Of a stretch of DNA of 64,000 nt, positions 31,905 to 40,519 are shown in pieces. A program made the position numbers and the translations under genes. The stretch's first letter is position 1. Each line of letters begins with the position of its first letter. The notes below the pieces were generated by a model. That model had not been told where the DNA came from and did no database searches. It saw nothing but the letters and a program-made list of their open reading frames with translations. Origin of the DNA: RGIG8244 sp045592785 (lineage in GTDB: Bacteria > Verrucomicrobiota > Lentisphaeria > Victivallales > UBA1829). The DNA lies in the NCBI GenBank assembly GCA_045592785.1, contig JAZNVL010000055.1, forward strand, positions 10,770 through 74,769. Reading direction: 5' to 3'.

Positions 31905-34829
31905 TCAATAACGGAATGAGGGAATACCACGTTCCTGATTTTCACGGATCGGAGAACCATCCGGTTTGATCAGACGGCTGGTCATGAAGATCAGCAGACT
32001 GACCTTTTCAGAACCACGGCCTTTGGACTGGAAGAGACGTCCCACCAGCGGCAGATCGCCCAGGATCGGGTACTGGTCTTCCACGATATTGATACGGTCC
32101 TTGATCACACCACCAAGCACAATGGTTTCACCGTCGAAACTGACAATGGTCGTTTCCACTGTTCTCGCTTCGATGATCGGCATCTTCAATGTGTTGGGAT
32201 AGTAACGTGTTTCGCCATCGTTTTCCAGAGGCAGTTCGTAAGAATAGTCCGTCCAGCCAACGAATTCCTGGATCACAGGAGTCATCGGCAGCGTGATGAC
32301 GTAGTTATCTTCCACCTGCGGGGAAACGTTCAGAACGATACCTTCTTCCACTGCATCACCGAACGTCGGGATGGACGGCTGGAACACAGGAATGTCTTCT
32401 TCGTTGTCGCCGCCGGAAACCGTTTCCAAAGTAGCATCATCCCATTCATCCGGGTAGTACTTTTCCGTCACCATCTTGATAACAGCGGACTGTCCGGCAA
32501 GAGTCGTGATACGGGGGGTGGAAAGGATGTCCGTGGAATCAGCCTGATCCAAAGCGTGCATCTTTGCACTGACATCATAGCCCTTCTTGTTGGAGTGAGA
32601 CCAGTTGATCACCACGTCATTGTTATTGGCATTACCGGTCGCAAAGAAGGCGGAAGGATCGTCCATCGCGTTACGCACCAACTGGGAGTTCGCACCAAAG
32701 GTCACAGAACTGCCGAACACAGAGGTGAAGTTGGTCGGCACTTTGTAGTACGCATAACCTTCTTCCGGTTCACTGTCGATCAGAACAGTAGACCCCTTCT
32801 CGAAAGCGGCAACCATTTCGCCGGTGTAGCCTCCGGACATCGGTTTCTGGATTTCGATACCACCTTCGCTGGATGAATTATACAGTTTTTTCTTGTAAAC
32901 ATAACCATCGTATTCGGCAACAAAGGAAGCAGATCCACTTTCATCATCTTCATCTTCTTTGACAAACTCAATCTGCTCCGAGGTAATAGTATGCTTACCA
33001 TCGGTGGAACGGGAAAGCACATACTCAAAGCCAAGTTCTTCCAGGTCATTGAGCGCGACTTCAACAAACTTCACCTGGGTCATGACCTGGGTCGTCTGTT
33101 CCGTATTCAGCTGCTCCAACATTTCGGAGATTTCAGCCAGGTTTTCGGGTGTATTGGTGATAACCAGACGGCTCACCGCTTCATCCACGCGCAGTGCTGT
33201 CCCGGCAGGGAACGGAACACCACGATTGATAAAGTACTGTTTCACTGCTCCGCTGCTTGCGCTGTTGTTTCCGGACTCATCATCTCCGCCGCCGCCTTCG
33301 CCGTCTCCGCCGCCGCCGGTGGATTCAATCATGATGTCAAGAGCTTCTTTTTCCACAACAAACACTTTGTGTTCATATTCTTCCAGAGGAACTTTCGCAT
33401 CCGCAATGATCACGGCATGGGGTTCCACACGGTAACGGACACCGGCAGCCTGGCAGACCAGATCGATTGCAGTAAGCAAGTTGGCATTTTCAACTTTCAA
33501 ATAGTCGATCACATACTTGTTAGCTTTTTCGCTGCTGCTTTCTTCACTGCTGCTTTCTTCACTGCTTTCTTCACTGCTTTCTTCATCAGACTCTTCATCA
33601 GACTCTTCATCCGATTCTTCGTCGGACTCATCTTCCTCATCGGACTCATCGTCAGAAGCAGTCTCTGCAGCTTTCTGTTCCTGCGCAGCAAGACCGGCAA
33701 TATTGTCGCTCAAAAGCAGAAGGATGTTCACACCATTCTTTTCCACGTCAAGTTCCTGCGAACGATCACGCAGTTCCTGGATCACTTCGCTCAATGCACG
33801 GTCTTCGAAGTCCAGAGAAGGAATCACGATGGATTTCAATTTGGACTGAATGTTTTTCGTAGCATCCACTTTTTCCTGGGGGGAGAACTGATCCTGCGGA
33901 TTGTCTGTATCATCCACCGTCGTCAAAACAGGAGAAACGCTGCTCCATGCGACTTCGGCAGAACGTTCCAGAGACATCAGGTCTTTTCTTCTCTTACCGA
34001 CTTCAGCCAGTTTTTCATAGCATTTGCGCAAACATTCAATCGCCTGTTCATTATAGGGATCCTGACGGAGTACCACATTGAAGTGGTCACGCGCTTTCGC
34101 CCACTGTTTGCTCTTGTAGAAATTCTGACCGATACGGAGTTCGCGGGCAATAATAAGCTCGCGATTATCACCATCAGGGTCCACTTCGTCCTCGGAAATA
34201 TTCCGATTGAATTCAGCGGCTTCTTTCAGCTTCTGATATTTCTTCTTCATATTTTCCATGATGTCTTTGCACAGCGGATAATGCGCGATCGCATCATCGC
34301 TGTACTTCATAGCAAGGTCGTAATCCCCGGCATTGGCAGATTTCTCTGCTTCATAGAACAATTCCAACGCGCAATGGTAATATGCTTTACCAAGCAGCGC
34401 ACGGATCTTTTCCTGTTTTTCCTGCAACGGCTCGGAAAGCTTGTCGTCCCCGCCTTTGCCGCGAAGAATTTCATTGGCTTGAAGCGCAAGATCAATACAT
34501 TTCCGGTAATTATTGTGCTGATATTCGATGGAAGCCATCTTGAAATATTCATCGACCTGCTTGATCCGTTCGTCTTCTGCAATCATCGTTTCAGCAACAA
34601 TGCGGTCCGGAACGACCGCAGGTGCAGGGGCTGCCGCCGGGGCAGGTGCCGTAGGTTTCGCATCAGCAGCGGGTGCGACAGAAAACTCTGCCGAGACCTT
34701 GGCAGGAGCGGCATCTTTTTCCTTCAATGTTGCAATATCATCATCCGCAGTGACTGAGAGAACAGTCATGCCGGAAAGAAGCACCAAAGCAAAGAGCGGT
34801 GTTACGGGACGGCGGGAAGCAAGAGACAT
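31905..34829 (-). CDS. Secretin-domain outer-membrane protein of the pilus-like operon (second copy, Amuc_1098-like)
   Basis: About 974 residues. The ATG at 34829 has AAGGAGT 6 nt upstream and starts a signal peptide (MSLASRRPVTPLFALVLLSG); an ATG at 34868 is an alternative. After a Pro/Ala-rich linker come TPR-like helices (about 85-290), a secretin N-domain (VIPSLDFEDRALSEVIQELRD), an acidic Ser/Glu/Asp run, a second N-domain, and the secretin core (STPRITTLAGQSAVIKMV to ETIVLGGVIKDR and LPLVGRLFQSKG). This matches the Akkermansia Amuc_1098 type IV pilus secretin family in layout. It follows a paralogous secretin after 60 bases. Confidence 0.88.
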   Translation of the reverse strand: MSLASRRPVTPLFALVLLSGMTVLSVTADDDIATLKEKDAAPAKVSAEFSVAPAADAKPTAPAPAAAPAPAVVPDRIVAETMIAEDERIKQVDEYFKMASIEYQHNNYRKCIDLALQANEILRGKGGDDKLSEPLQEKQEKIRALLGKAYYHCALELFYEAEKSANAGDYDLAMKYSDDAIAHYPLCKDIMENMKKKYQKLKEAAEFNRNISEDEVDPDGDNRELIIARELRIGQNFYKSKQWAKARDHFNVVLRQDPYNEQAIECLRKCYEKLAEVGKRRKDLMSLERSAEVAWSSVSPVLTTVDDTDNPQDQFSPQEKVDATKNIQSKLKSIVIPSLDFEDRALSEVIQELRDRSQELDVEKNGVNILLLLSDNIAGLAAQEQKAAETASDDESDEEDESDEESDEESDEESDEESSEESSEESSSEESSSEKANKYVIDYLKVENANLLTAIDLVCQAAGVRYRVEPHAVIIADAKVPLEEYEHKVFVVEKEALDIMIESTGGGGDGEGGGGDDESGNNSASSGAVKQYFINRGVPFPAGTALRVDEAVSRLVITNTPENLAEISEMLEQLNTEQTTQVMTQVKFVEVALNDLEELGFEYVLSRSTDGKHTITSEQIEFVKEDEDDESGSASFVAEYDGYVYKKKLYNSSSEGGIEIQKPMSGGYTGEMVAAFEKGSTVLIDSEPEEGYAYYKVPTNFTSVFGSSVTFGANSQLVRNAMDDPSAFFATGNANNNDVVINWSHSNKKGYDVSAKMHALDQADSTDILSTPRITTLAGQSAVIKMVTEKYYPDEWDDATLETVSGGDNEEDIPVFQPSIPTFGDAVEEGIVLNVSPQVEDNYVITLPMTPVIQEFVGWTDYSYELPLENDGETRYYPNTLKMPIIEARTVETTIVSFDGETIVLGGVIKDRINIVEDQYPILGDLPLVGRLFQSKGRGSEKVSLLIFMTSRLIKPDGSPIRENQERGIPSFRY
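33525..33655 (-). repeat. Acidic low-complexity repeat (DEESDEES / EESSEESS) in secretin coding region
   Basis: Short tandem units of 12 to 15 bases, seen on the plus strand as repeated tcttcatcaga and ctttcttcactg blocks, encode alternating Asp/Glu/Ser runs. The perfect or near-perfect copies suggest recent expansion and possible length variation. Confidence 0.75.
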
Positions 34830-34889
34830 GTCTGACTCCTTACGATCTGATCTATTATAAAGTTTCATATTCTATATTCCTCCTCAAAC

Positions 34890-37610
34890 TCAACGCCGGA
34901 AGTCCGGCAGCCCAGGAGCAGGATTGGCTCGCAACGGAGTCCCGTCACCACTGATCAGTCGGGATGTGACAGAAATCAGCAGGTTATCCTTCTGGGAATT
35001 GCTACTGTCCACAGAGAAAAGACGTCCCAGCAACGGAATTTCACCGAGGACGGGCCAACGATCGTCACGACGTGCCTGATGGTCCACCAGCATACCGCCG
35101 ATAACAACCGTCTGACCGTCATATACTTTCACCTGTGTTTCCACCGCACGGTTGGAAAGTTCAGGCATTTTCAAAGTAACTTTTGCACCGCCGTTACCGG
35201 ATTCCGAAGCGCCGGTATTTGCATCGCGTCCGAATTTACCGAACACGATTTCATAACTGTAGTCAGACCATCCAACAAGGTCAACAACGGAAGGTGCAAG
35301 AGAAATATTGATTGTATAGTTGTTCGGGCTCACCACAGGTGTCGCCGTGAAAATCACACCAACGTCTGTTGCATCGCCGAATTCCGGAATAGAGGGTTCC
35401 AATGTAATACTGGAACCGCAGCTTGTTCCGAGTTCCGGTTCTTCCCAGTCTTCCGGGAAGTACATTTCACGAACCATACGGATCGTACCCGTTTCCCCGT
35501 TCTTCGTCATGAGTTTCGGAGTGGAGAGCACTTCCGAGCGGTCCGTCTGATCAAGTGCATAGACCGTAAGGAACACATTCCAGACATTATCACCGCCGAA
35601 GTTGGGCAGGATGTTCATGTTATTGATCAGCACACTCTTTTCATAGTTCAGAGGCTTACGCACAGGAGAACCGATTCCGAAGGACCAACGGATATTGGTG
35701 TTCTGGTGAGAAAGAGTCCAGTCAAATCCCAGTTCTTCCAAGTCATTCATGGCAATTTCCATGATTTTGGCTTCCATCAGAACAAGGGGAGTGTCAATGT
35801 CGATTTCGCGAACCAGAAGTTCCAGTTTACGGAGGACTTCCGGCGTATTCTTCACTTCCAGACGATTTGTCTTGGGGTTGTAAGCAACGTATGTCGTACC
35901 TTCCGGGAAGGAGAACCCAAGGTCAATAAAGTAGCTGCGGAGCTTCGTGGAATAGTCAGGACCTTTCGTACGGGTTGCCATTGCAGCTGCGACACCGGTA
36001 TCGAATGTGTCTTCCACGCTCATACCATCCATCGCATCTTCCACGGAAAAACCGCCTTCTTTGTCTTTGCCACCGTCTTCCGTGCTTGTCTGGATCTTGA
36101 ATCCGATCATACGGTTCACGGTCGCACGACGGATCGGAATTTCCACCTTATCCATGGTGTTACCTTCCGCAATACGTTCAGCATCACCAAGCACGATCAC
36201 CTTTTTCTGTTCATCGATACGATATTTCAGACCGGCGTGCAGGCAGAGGTAACGGATACATTCCAGAAGAGGAACGTTCTGCAGAGTGAATGTAACCGGA
36301 GAATCCAAAAGGTTAAGGGCAGCCCCCTGTTCGCCTTCTTTCGGGCCCATCAACAGAATATTGACCCCGATCCCTTCCGGGTCAAGCTGTTTACTCTTTT
36401 CCATCAATTCGGTAGCAGCCTGACGAACAGTGTACTGTTCGAATTTGATGGAGGGAATGATCAGGTTTTTGGATTTGTTGTAAAGAGGATTGTTCGTGTC
36501 TTCATATTCACGAACGATATTATCCTGTTCCGTTTTTGCAGTATCGGGCACGCTTTCCACCCAACGCCATTCGATAAGAGACTGTTCCTGCAGAAGTTCA
36601 TTGTACTGACGCATATCAGCAATGAAGTAAAGTTTCCGGTAAATGCGGGAGAGAACCTGGATCGCCTTGTCATTATAGGGATCCAGAATCAGAATCTGCT
36701 CCATTTTATCACGGGCTTGCGTGTATCTGCGCTTACGGTAAAGCTGTTCGCCCTGACGATACAACTGCTGGATCTGCAGCTGTCTGTCTTTCAGACCGGG
36801 GTCCTTGGATTCCAGACTTGTTTTATCAACGAAGTCACTGTAATCATGGATCTTATTGCACTGTGCAATGAGGTTGTCAACCCGTTCTGCGAAATCGGGG
36901 TCCTTGCTTGCCTTGATAGCATTGGCAAGTTCCTGCTCTTCCGCATTTTTTACGCCGAGATAATAGATGAATTTGGCGACATTGAGTTTTGCTTTGATGT
37001 CGGCACCCTGTGCGGCAGCCGCCTGCAAATCTTTTTCTGCCAGAATATTGATAAGTTTGTCACGGCTTTCCTGATAAATCTTGTTCGCCATGGCATCACA
37101 GCACACCTTTCGCAGTGCTTCATATTTTTCCGTAAGACTTACGATCAACTTCGTGGGCTGTCCAACAGGAACATCCTTCGTTGCATCCGCAATATCTTTA
37201 ATGATCGTTTGACATTCTCTATACTGTTTTGCGCCCAAAGCGACAAAGAGAGAATCCCATTTTGCCTTCAAATCGCCAGTGATCGGAGTCAAGCGGGTCT
37301 GTTTATGATAATCCAATATCGCAGCCGTGACCTTAAAGATTTCCAACGCATCTTCGTATGCTTCCTTTTCCATGGCAGCGCTGGCTTGCGCGAGTGCGCT
37401 CATCACATACTTTTCCTGCACAGAAAAATCTTTTTCCGCTTCCGTCTTGATCGCACCTGCAGCAGGGGGCGGCGGCACTGCACCTTTTGTCTCTGCCGCA
37501 GCAACATCTTGTGCAGATGCTGTACTTACCAGAGACATGCTGATAGCCGCAAAAACAGGTATGATACCTGCCAAACGCGACTGCCGGGATTCAATGGGAT
37601 ACCTCTTCAT
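34890..37610 (-). CDS. Secretin-domain outer-membrane protein of the pilus-like operon (first copy, Amuc_1098-like)
   Basis: About 906 residues. The ATG at 37610 has AAGGAT upstream and gives a signal peptide ending near STASAQ. TPR-like helices (about 60-330) precede the secretin N-domains (LIIPSIKFEQYTVRQAATELM, then FTLQNVPLLECIRYLCLHAG) and the core (STPKLMTKNGETGTIRMV, then VYDGQTVVIGGMLVD, EIPLLGRLFSVDSS). It would form an outer-membrane ring. The other secretin lies directly downstream with the same architecture, so this is a tandem duplication with strong divergence. Order within the operon matches Amuc_1098 of Akkermansia. Confidence 0.9.
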   Translation of the reverse strand: MKRYPIESRQSRLAGIIPVFAAISMSLVSTASAQDVAAAETKGAVPPPPAAGAIKTEAEKDFSVQEKYVMSALAQASAAMEKEAYEDALEIFKVTAAILDYHKQTRLTPITGDLKAKWDSLFVALGAKQYRECQTIIKDIADATKDVPVGQPTKLIVSLTEKYEALRKVCCDAMANKIYQESRDKLINILAEKDLQAAAAQGADIKAKLNVAKFIYYLGVKNAEEQELANAIKASKDPDFAERVDNLIAQCNKIHDYSDFVDKTSLESKDPGLKDRQLQIQQLYRQGEQLYRKRRYTQARDKMEQILILDPYNDKAIQVLSRIYRKLYFIADMRQYNELLQEQSLIEWRWVESVPDTAKTEQDNIVREYEDTNNPLYNKSKNLIIPSIKFEQYTVRQAATELMEKSKQLDPEGIGVNILLMGPKEGEQGAALNLLDSPVTFTLQNVPLLECIRYLCLHAGLKYRIDEQKKVIVLGDAERIAEGNTMDKVEIPIRRATVNRMIGFKIQTSTEDGGKDKEGGFSVEDAMDGMSVEDTFDTGVAAAMATRTKGPDYSTKLRSYFIDLGFSFPEGTTYVAYNPKTNRLEVKNTPEVLRKLELLVREIDIDTPLVLMEAKIMEIAMNDLEELGFDWTLSHQNTNIRWSFGIGSPVRKPLNYEKSVLINNMNILPNFGGDNVWNVFLTVYALDQTDRSEVLSTPKLMTKNGETGTIRMVREMYFPEDWEEPELGTSCGSSITLEPSIPEFGDATDVGVIFTATPVVSPNNYTINISLAPSVVDLVGWSDYSYEIVFGKFGRDANTGASESGNGGAKVTLKMPELSNRAVETQVKVYDGQTVVIGGMLVDHQARRDDRWPVLGEIPLLGRLFSVDSSNSQKDNLLISVTSRLISGDGTPLRANPAPGLPDFRR

Positions 37611-37660
37611 AGCATTATCCTTGTTCATTGTTATATTTTGAATATATTTCATACTTATCA

Positions 37661-38917
37661 TCACTTACGTTTACGGGCTTTACGTCTGGGCTGGTCCTGG
37701 GGGATCTCAATGGTGGAAAGACCGCCATCCGAAAATTCCGGTTCAACCTGCTCATCGCCAGTCAACGGGCCACGTTTTTCGACATCAGGTGTTTTCTTTT
37801 TACCGGTAAGGGTAATCATTTCACCGGAATCAGATTTGACCTGTGCCGTTCTGCCTTTTGCAGAAATCAACGTATAATTTTCGACGCCGTTTTTGGAATT
37901 TCCAAGGGTAAATTTTTCACCGACTTTGCAACTGAAAGTATCTTTGGGATGTGCATTGGAAAGCATAACATTTTCGATGGGATCGAACACCTTCTTCATG
38001 CGTTCGCATTTGATTTTGACATCAGAGCCTTCACGGGTGATGAGGATATAAGTCTTGTCACCGGGACGATCCTTGTTATCCGGCACACATTCCGCGATGA
38101 CAAAAGTATCTTTACCATGTTTGAATGTATCACCCAACTGATGGGTTTTGATCTGAGGCTTTCTTTCATCCGGAGCCTGATATTCGAGTTTCAGTTTCCA
38201 GTTTTTCATATCGGGATCGCTGTAATCATCAACGCCGCGGAAACGGAGATTTTTGAACTCACTGACAATAACCCGGCGCACGGCGATACTGTCGATGTAT
38301 TTCGGATGAGATGTCGGGTTATTGGGATCAGTTTTGAACTCATATTCTTCGCGTGTGGAGAAGAAGTCACCATCCGGGTCATTATCGATTTCATCGGCAG
38401 AATCGGCATAAACATTGTATTGTTTTTCCCATTCATCCGGAACACCGTTCTGGTTTTTATCAGGAGAATCACTGTCGCCTGCTTCTGAATCCACATTCAT
38501 TTCAATACGTTTCTGTTTTCCCAGGAGTGCATGGTTACAGTCCGTGATCGGACATTTCTGCGCATTTTTCGAACCGGGGGCGGGAAAGTATTTATGATTG
38601 ATCAGATTCCGGCAGAAGGGACAGATAGACAGCGGGAAACAGGCAAAGAGGTCGGTTTTTGCATCTGTCTTATCATCGCGATAAGAACTGGGACTCCATA
38701 CGGTATCGCCGTAGAAGATGCTTTGTTCCTTATATTCCTCGCTGGAGAAATCATTTACAATCTGGTCCGTTGCCGGTTCCTGTTTTTCCAAGATCGCATT
38801 GACACGTTTGTTCTGCACATCCTGCAGGAAGTTCACCTGAAGGACCAACAGGATAGCAAATACGACAAGCAAAGAAGCCAGGATTACTTTTTCATAATGA
38901 GCGGAGAAAAAATTCAT
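37661..38917 (-). CDS. Amuc_1099-like pilus-system protein with zinc-ribbon-like and calcium-type motifs
   Basis: A 418-residue bitopic protein: an N-terminal membrane helix (VILASLLVVFAILLVLQVNFL), then paired cysteines CPFC (near 97) and CPITDC (near 122) that could form a zinc ribbon, then an Asp-rich segment with DKNQNGVPDEWE and DNDPDGDFFSTREEYEF, resembling thrombospondin type 3 calcium repeats, then beta-rich repeats. It ends in a basic tail (RRKARKRK). Position between the Amuc_1100-like and secretin genes fits Amuc_1099. The function of that family is not known to me; a scaffold linking inner membrane to secretin is plausible. Confidence 0.7.
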   Translation of the reverse strand: MNFFSAHYEKVILASLLVVFAILLVLQVNFLQDVQNKRVNAILEKQEPATDQIVNDFSSEEYKEQSIFYGDTVWSPSSYRDDKTDAKTDLFACFPLSICPFCRNLINHKYFPAPGSKNAQKCPITDCNHALLGKQKRIEMNVDSEAGDSDSPDKNQNGVPDEWEKQYNVYADSADEIDNDPDGDFFSTREEYEFKTDPNNPTSHPKYIDSIAVRRVIVSEFKNLRFRGVDDYSDPDMKNWKLKLEYQAPDERKPQIKTHQLGDTFKHGKDTFVIAECVPDNKDRPGDKTYILITREGSDVKIKCERMKKVFDPIENVMLSNAHPKDTFSCKVGEKFTLGNSKNGVENYTLISAKGRTAQVKSDSGEMITLTGKKKTPDVEKRGPLTGDEQVEPEFSDGGLSTIEIPQDQPRRKARKRK

Positions 38918-38942
38918 CGTTATATTCCTTTACCTGTTATCT

Positions 38943-40514
38943 TTATCTCTTGTCCAAAACACTGCCGATATAAACCAGATAGTTCAATTTGATGCGTACG
39001 ACAACGCGTTTGTGCTGTCCGATCAATGGAGCGCCATAAGATTCTGCGGAGTAAATCTGATTGAGGCGATCTTCCTCTTTCGCTTTATCCACTTCTGCAG
39101 AAGCTTTATCATTTTGAACGGGACGCCCCTCTTCACCCACATTCTGGTTGTTTTCGTTGGAAGACGAAAGCAAGGTACTGACGTGACTGTTACCATCTCT
39201 GACTTCATTGAACTTGGGATCGCGCATGAAGCTCATTTCTTCGATTTCATAAACACGGTTCTGCTCGTATGCTTTGTGCAGGATGTTCACGAATGCGCGG
39301 ATCTGATCCATTTCAGATTCCACAGTCACTTCATATACAAACTTCTTGTATTCCTTTTCATCCATCTTCTTGTTTTCGTCCATGTAGCGGACCGTATCCC
39401 CTTCCAGTGCGCCGCTGGGCTTTGCGCTGAACGGAGAAGAAATCGCGACGAGCTTGCTGATCTTTGCGAGACGCATCCGTTTGAAGAGGTCCTCAATGAT
39501 CTGGTAATGGCGGATAATATGCACCACGTTTCCGGGCGGGGGAAGAGTATCATTGTGGTTGAAAGTAAAATTGGGGATCAACTTTTGCAATTCAGCGGCA
39601 TCGGGTTCGACCGGTTTGCCATCTTTATTGACGGCACTTTTCAATCCGGGAATGATATCAGGATTTTTGCTGATCTTGATCTGAATACCGTCGATGTAGT
39701 ATTTACACTTCATACTTGCCATGGTACGGGGGAGGCCGAGCGCCTGCATCAGGATATGATTGGCATCTTCATCGGTGATCTCATCTTCCAGAGTATCTTC
39801 AGAGATATTCTTTTTGAATCTTGCCATCGCTTTATCGAAGGATTTCTTTGCAGCTTCGATCCACGCGGCTTTAAGTTCTTCCGGTTCGAACACCAGATCT
39901 TCGGAAGGAGTACACATACGTTCGCGGAAGTTATTGAAGATCTCATTACGTTCATCCACAGTCACATCGTTATCTCTGGACACGCCCTGATTGGCTCTGT
40001 CCTGATAGTATTCATCATAGACCGTTTTGAAAAGATCAAGGATATCTGTTTCTGTGTATTTAAGAACGATCACATCACTGATCTTGGTGATCTTGTTTTC
40101 ATCTTCATCTTCTGCGGCAGCATCTTCTGCGGCAGGCGCAGGAGCAGCTTCAGGCTTAACGGCGGCAACAGTCTGACCGGAACGGAGGAATGCAGCGGAC
40201 TCCAGATTATGGATAAAACCGAGGAGTTCATCGCGATAAGGATTCCCGATTTTGCGTTGGAGAGCAATCGTTTTTTCCAGAAGGACCTTTGTATTTCCTT
40301 CGATGATGGTAGCACTGTCACGCACCGGATTGGGATTGGACTTTTTATTGATTTTCTGGATTTCTTTATCGGCTTCTTCGATTTTCTGCATAGTTTCCTG
40401 CACATGGGCATAAACGCAAATACATTCATAAATCATAAAGCAGGTGATAAGGAGAGAAACCGCAAGGACAACGACCAGAGGTTTATTTTTCTTGATAACG
40501 TTAGGAGTATTCAT
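38943..40514 (-). CDS. Amuc_1100-like pilus-system protein
   Basis: A 523-residue bitopic protein with one N-terminal membrane helix (KPLVVVLAVSLLITCFMIYECI), a periplasmic coiled coil (about 35-100), a helical middle and a C-terminal alpha/beta part with FVYEVTVESEMDQIRAFVNIL, similar to the ferredoxin-like PilO/GspM fold. It lies between the PilM-like and Amuc_1099-like genes, the position of Amuc_1100 in Akkermansia, the protein studied as a host-active agent. Sequence similarity to Amuc_1100 itself was not computed; the call rests on architecture, membrane topology and gene order. Ala-rich acidic insert near 125-140. Confidence 0.7.
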   Translation of the reverse strand: MNTPNVIKKNKPLVVVLAVSLLITCFMIYECICVYAHVQETMQKIEEADKEIQKINKKSNPNPVRDSATIIEGNTKVLLEKTIALQRKIGNPYRDELLGFIHNLESAAFLRSGQTVAAVKPEAAPAPAAEDAAAEDEDENKITKISDVIVLKYTETDILDLFKTVYDEYYQDRANQGVSRDNDVTVDERNEIFNNFRERMCTPSEDLVFEPEELKAAWIEAAKKSFDKAMARFKKNISEDTLEDEITDEDANHILMQALGLPRTMASMKCKYYIDGIQIKISKNPDIIPGLKSAVNKDGKPVEPDAAELQKLIPNFTFNHNDTLPPPGNVVHIIRHYQIIEDLFKRMRLAKISKLVAISSPFSAKPSGALEGDTVRYMDENKKMDEKEYKKFVYEVTVESEMDQIRAFVNILHKAYEQNRVYEIEEMSFMRDPKFNEVRDGNSHVSTLLSSSNENNQNVGEEGRPVQNDKASAEVDKAKEEDRLNQIYSAESYGAPLIGQHKRVVVRIKLNYLVYIGSVLDKR

Positions 40515-40519
40515 GGCAA

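Noticed and set aside
33525..33655. Repeats that might be a CRISPR array
   Set aside because: Units are 12-15 bases, contiguous, without spacers, and lie in frame inside a secretin gene.
35079..37877. A 932-codon plus-strand frame opposite the first secretin
   Set aside because: Rich in Phe/His/Arg/Cys with no domain; it mirrors the secretin on the minus strand and crosses two real gene boundaries.
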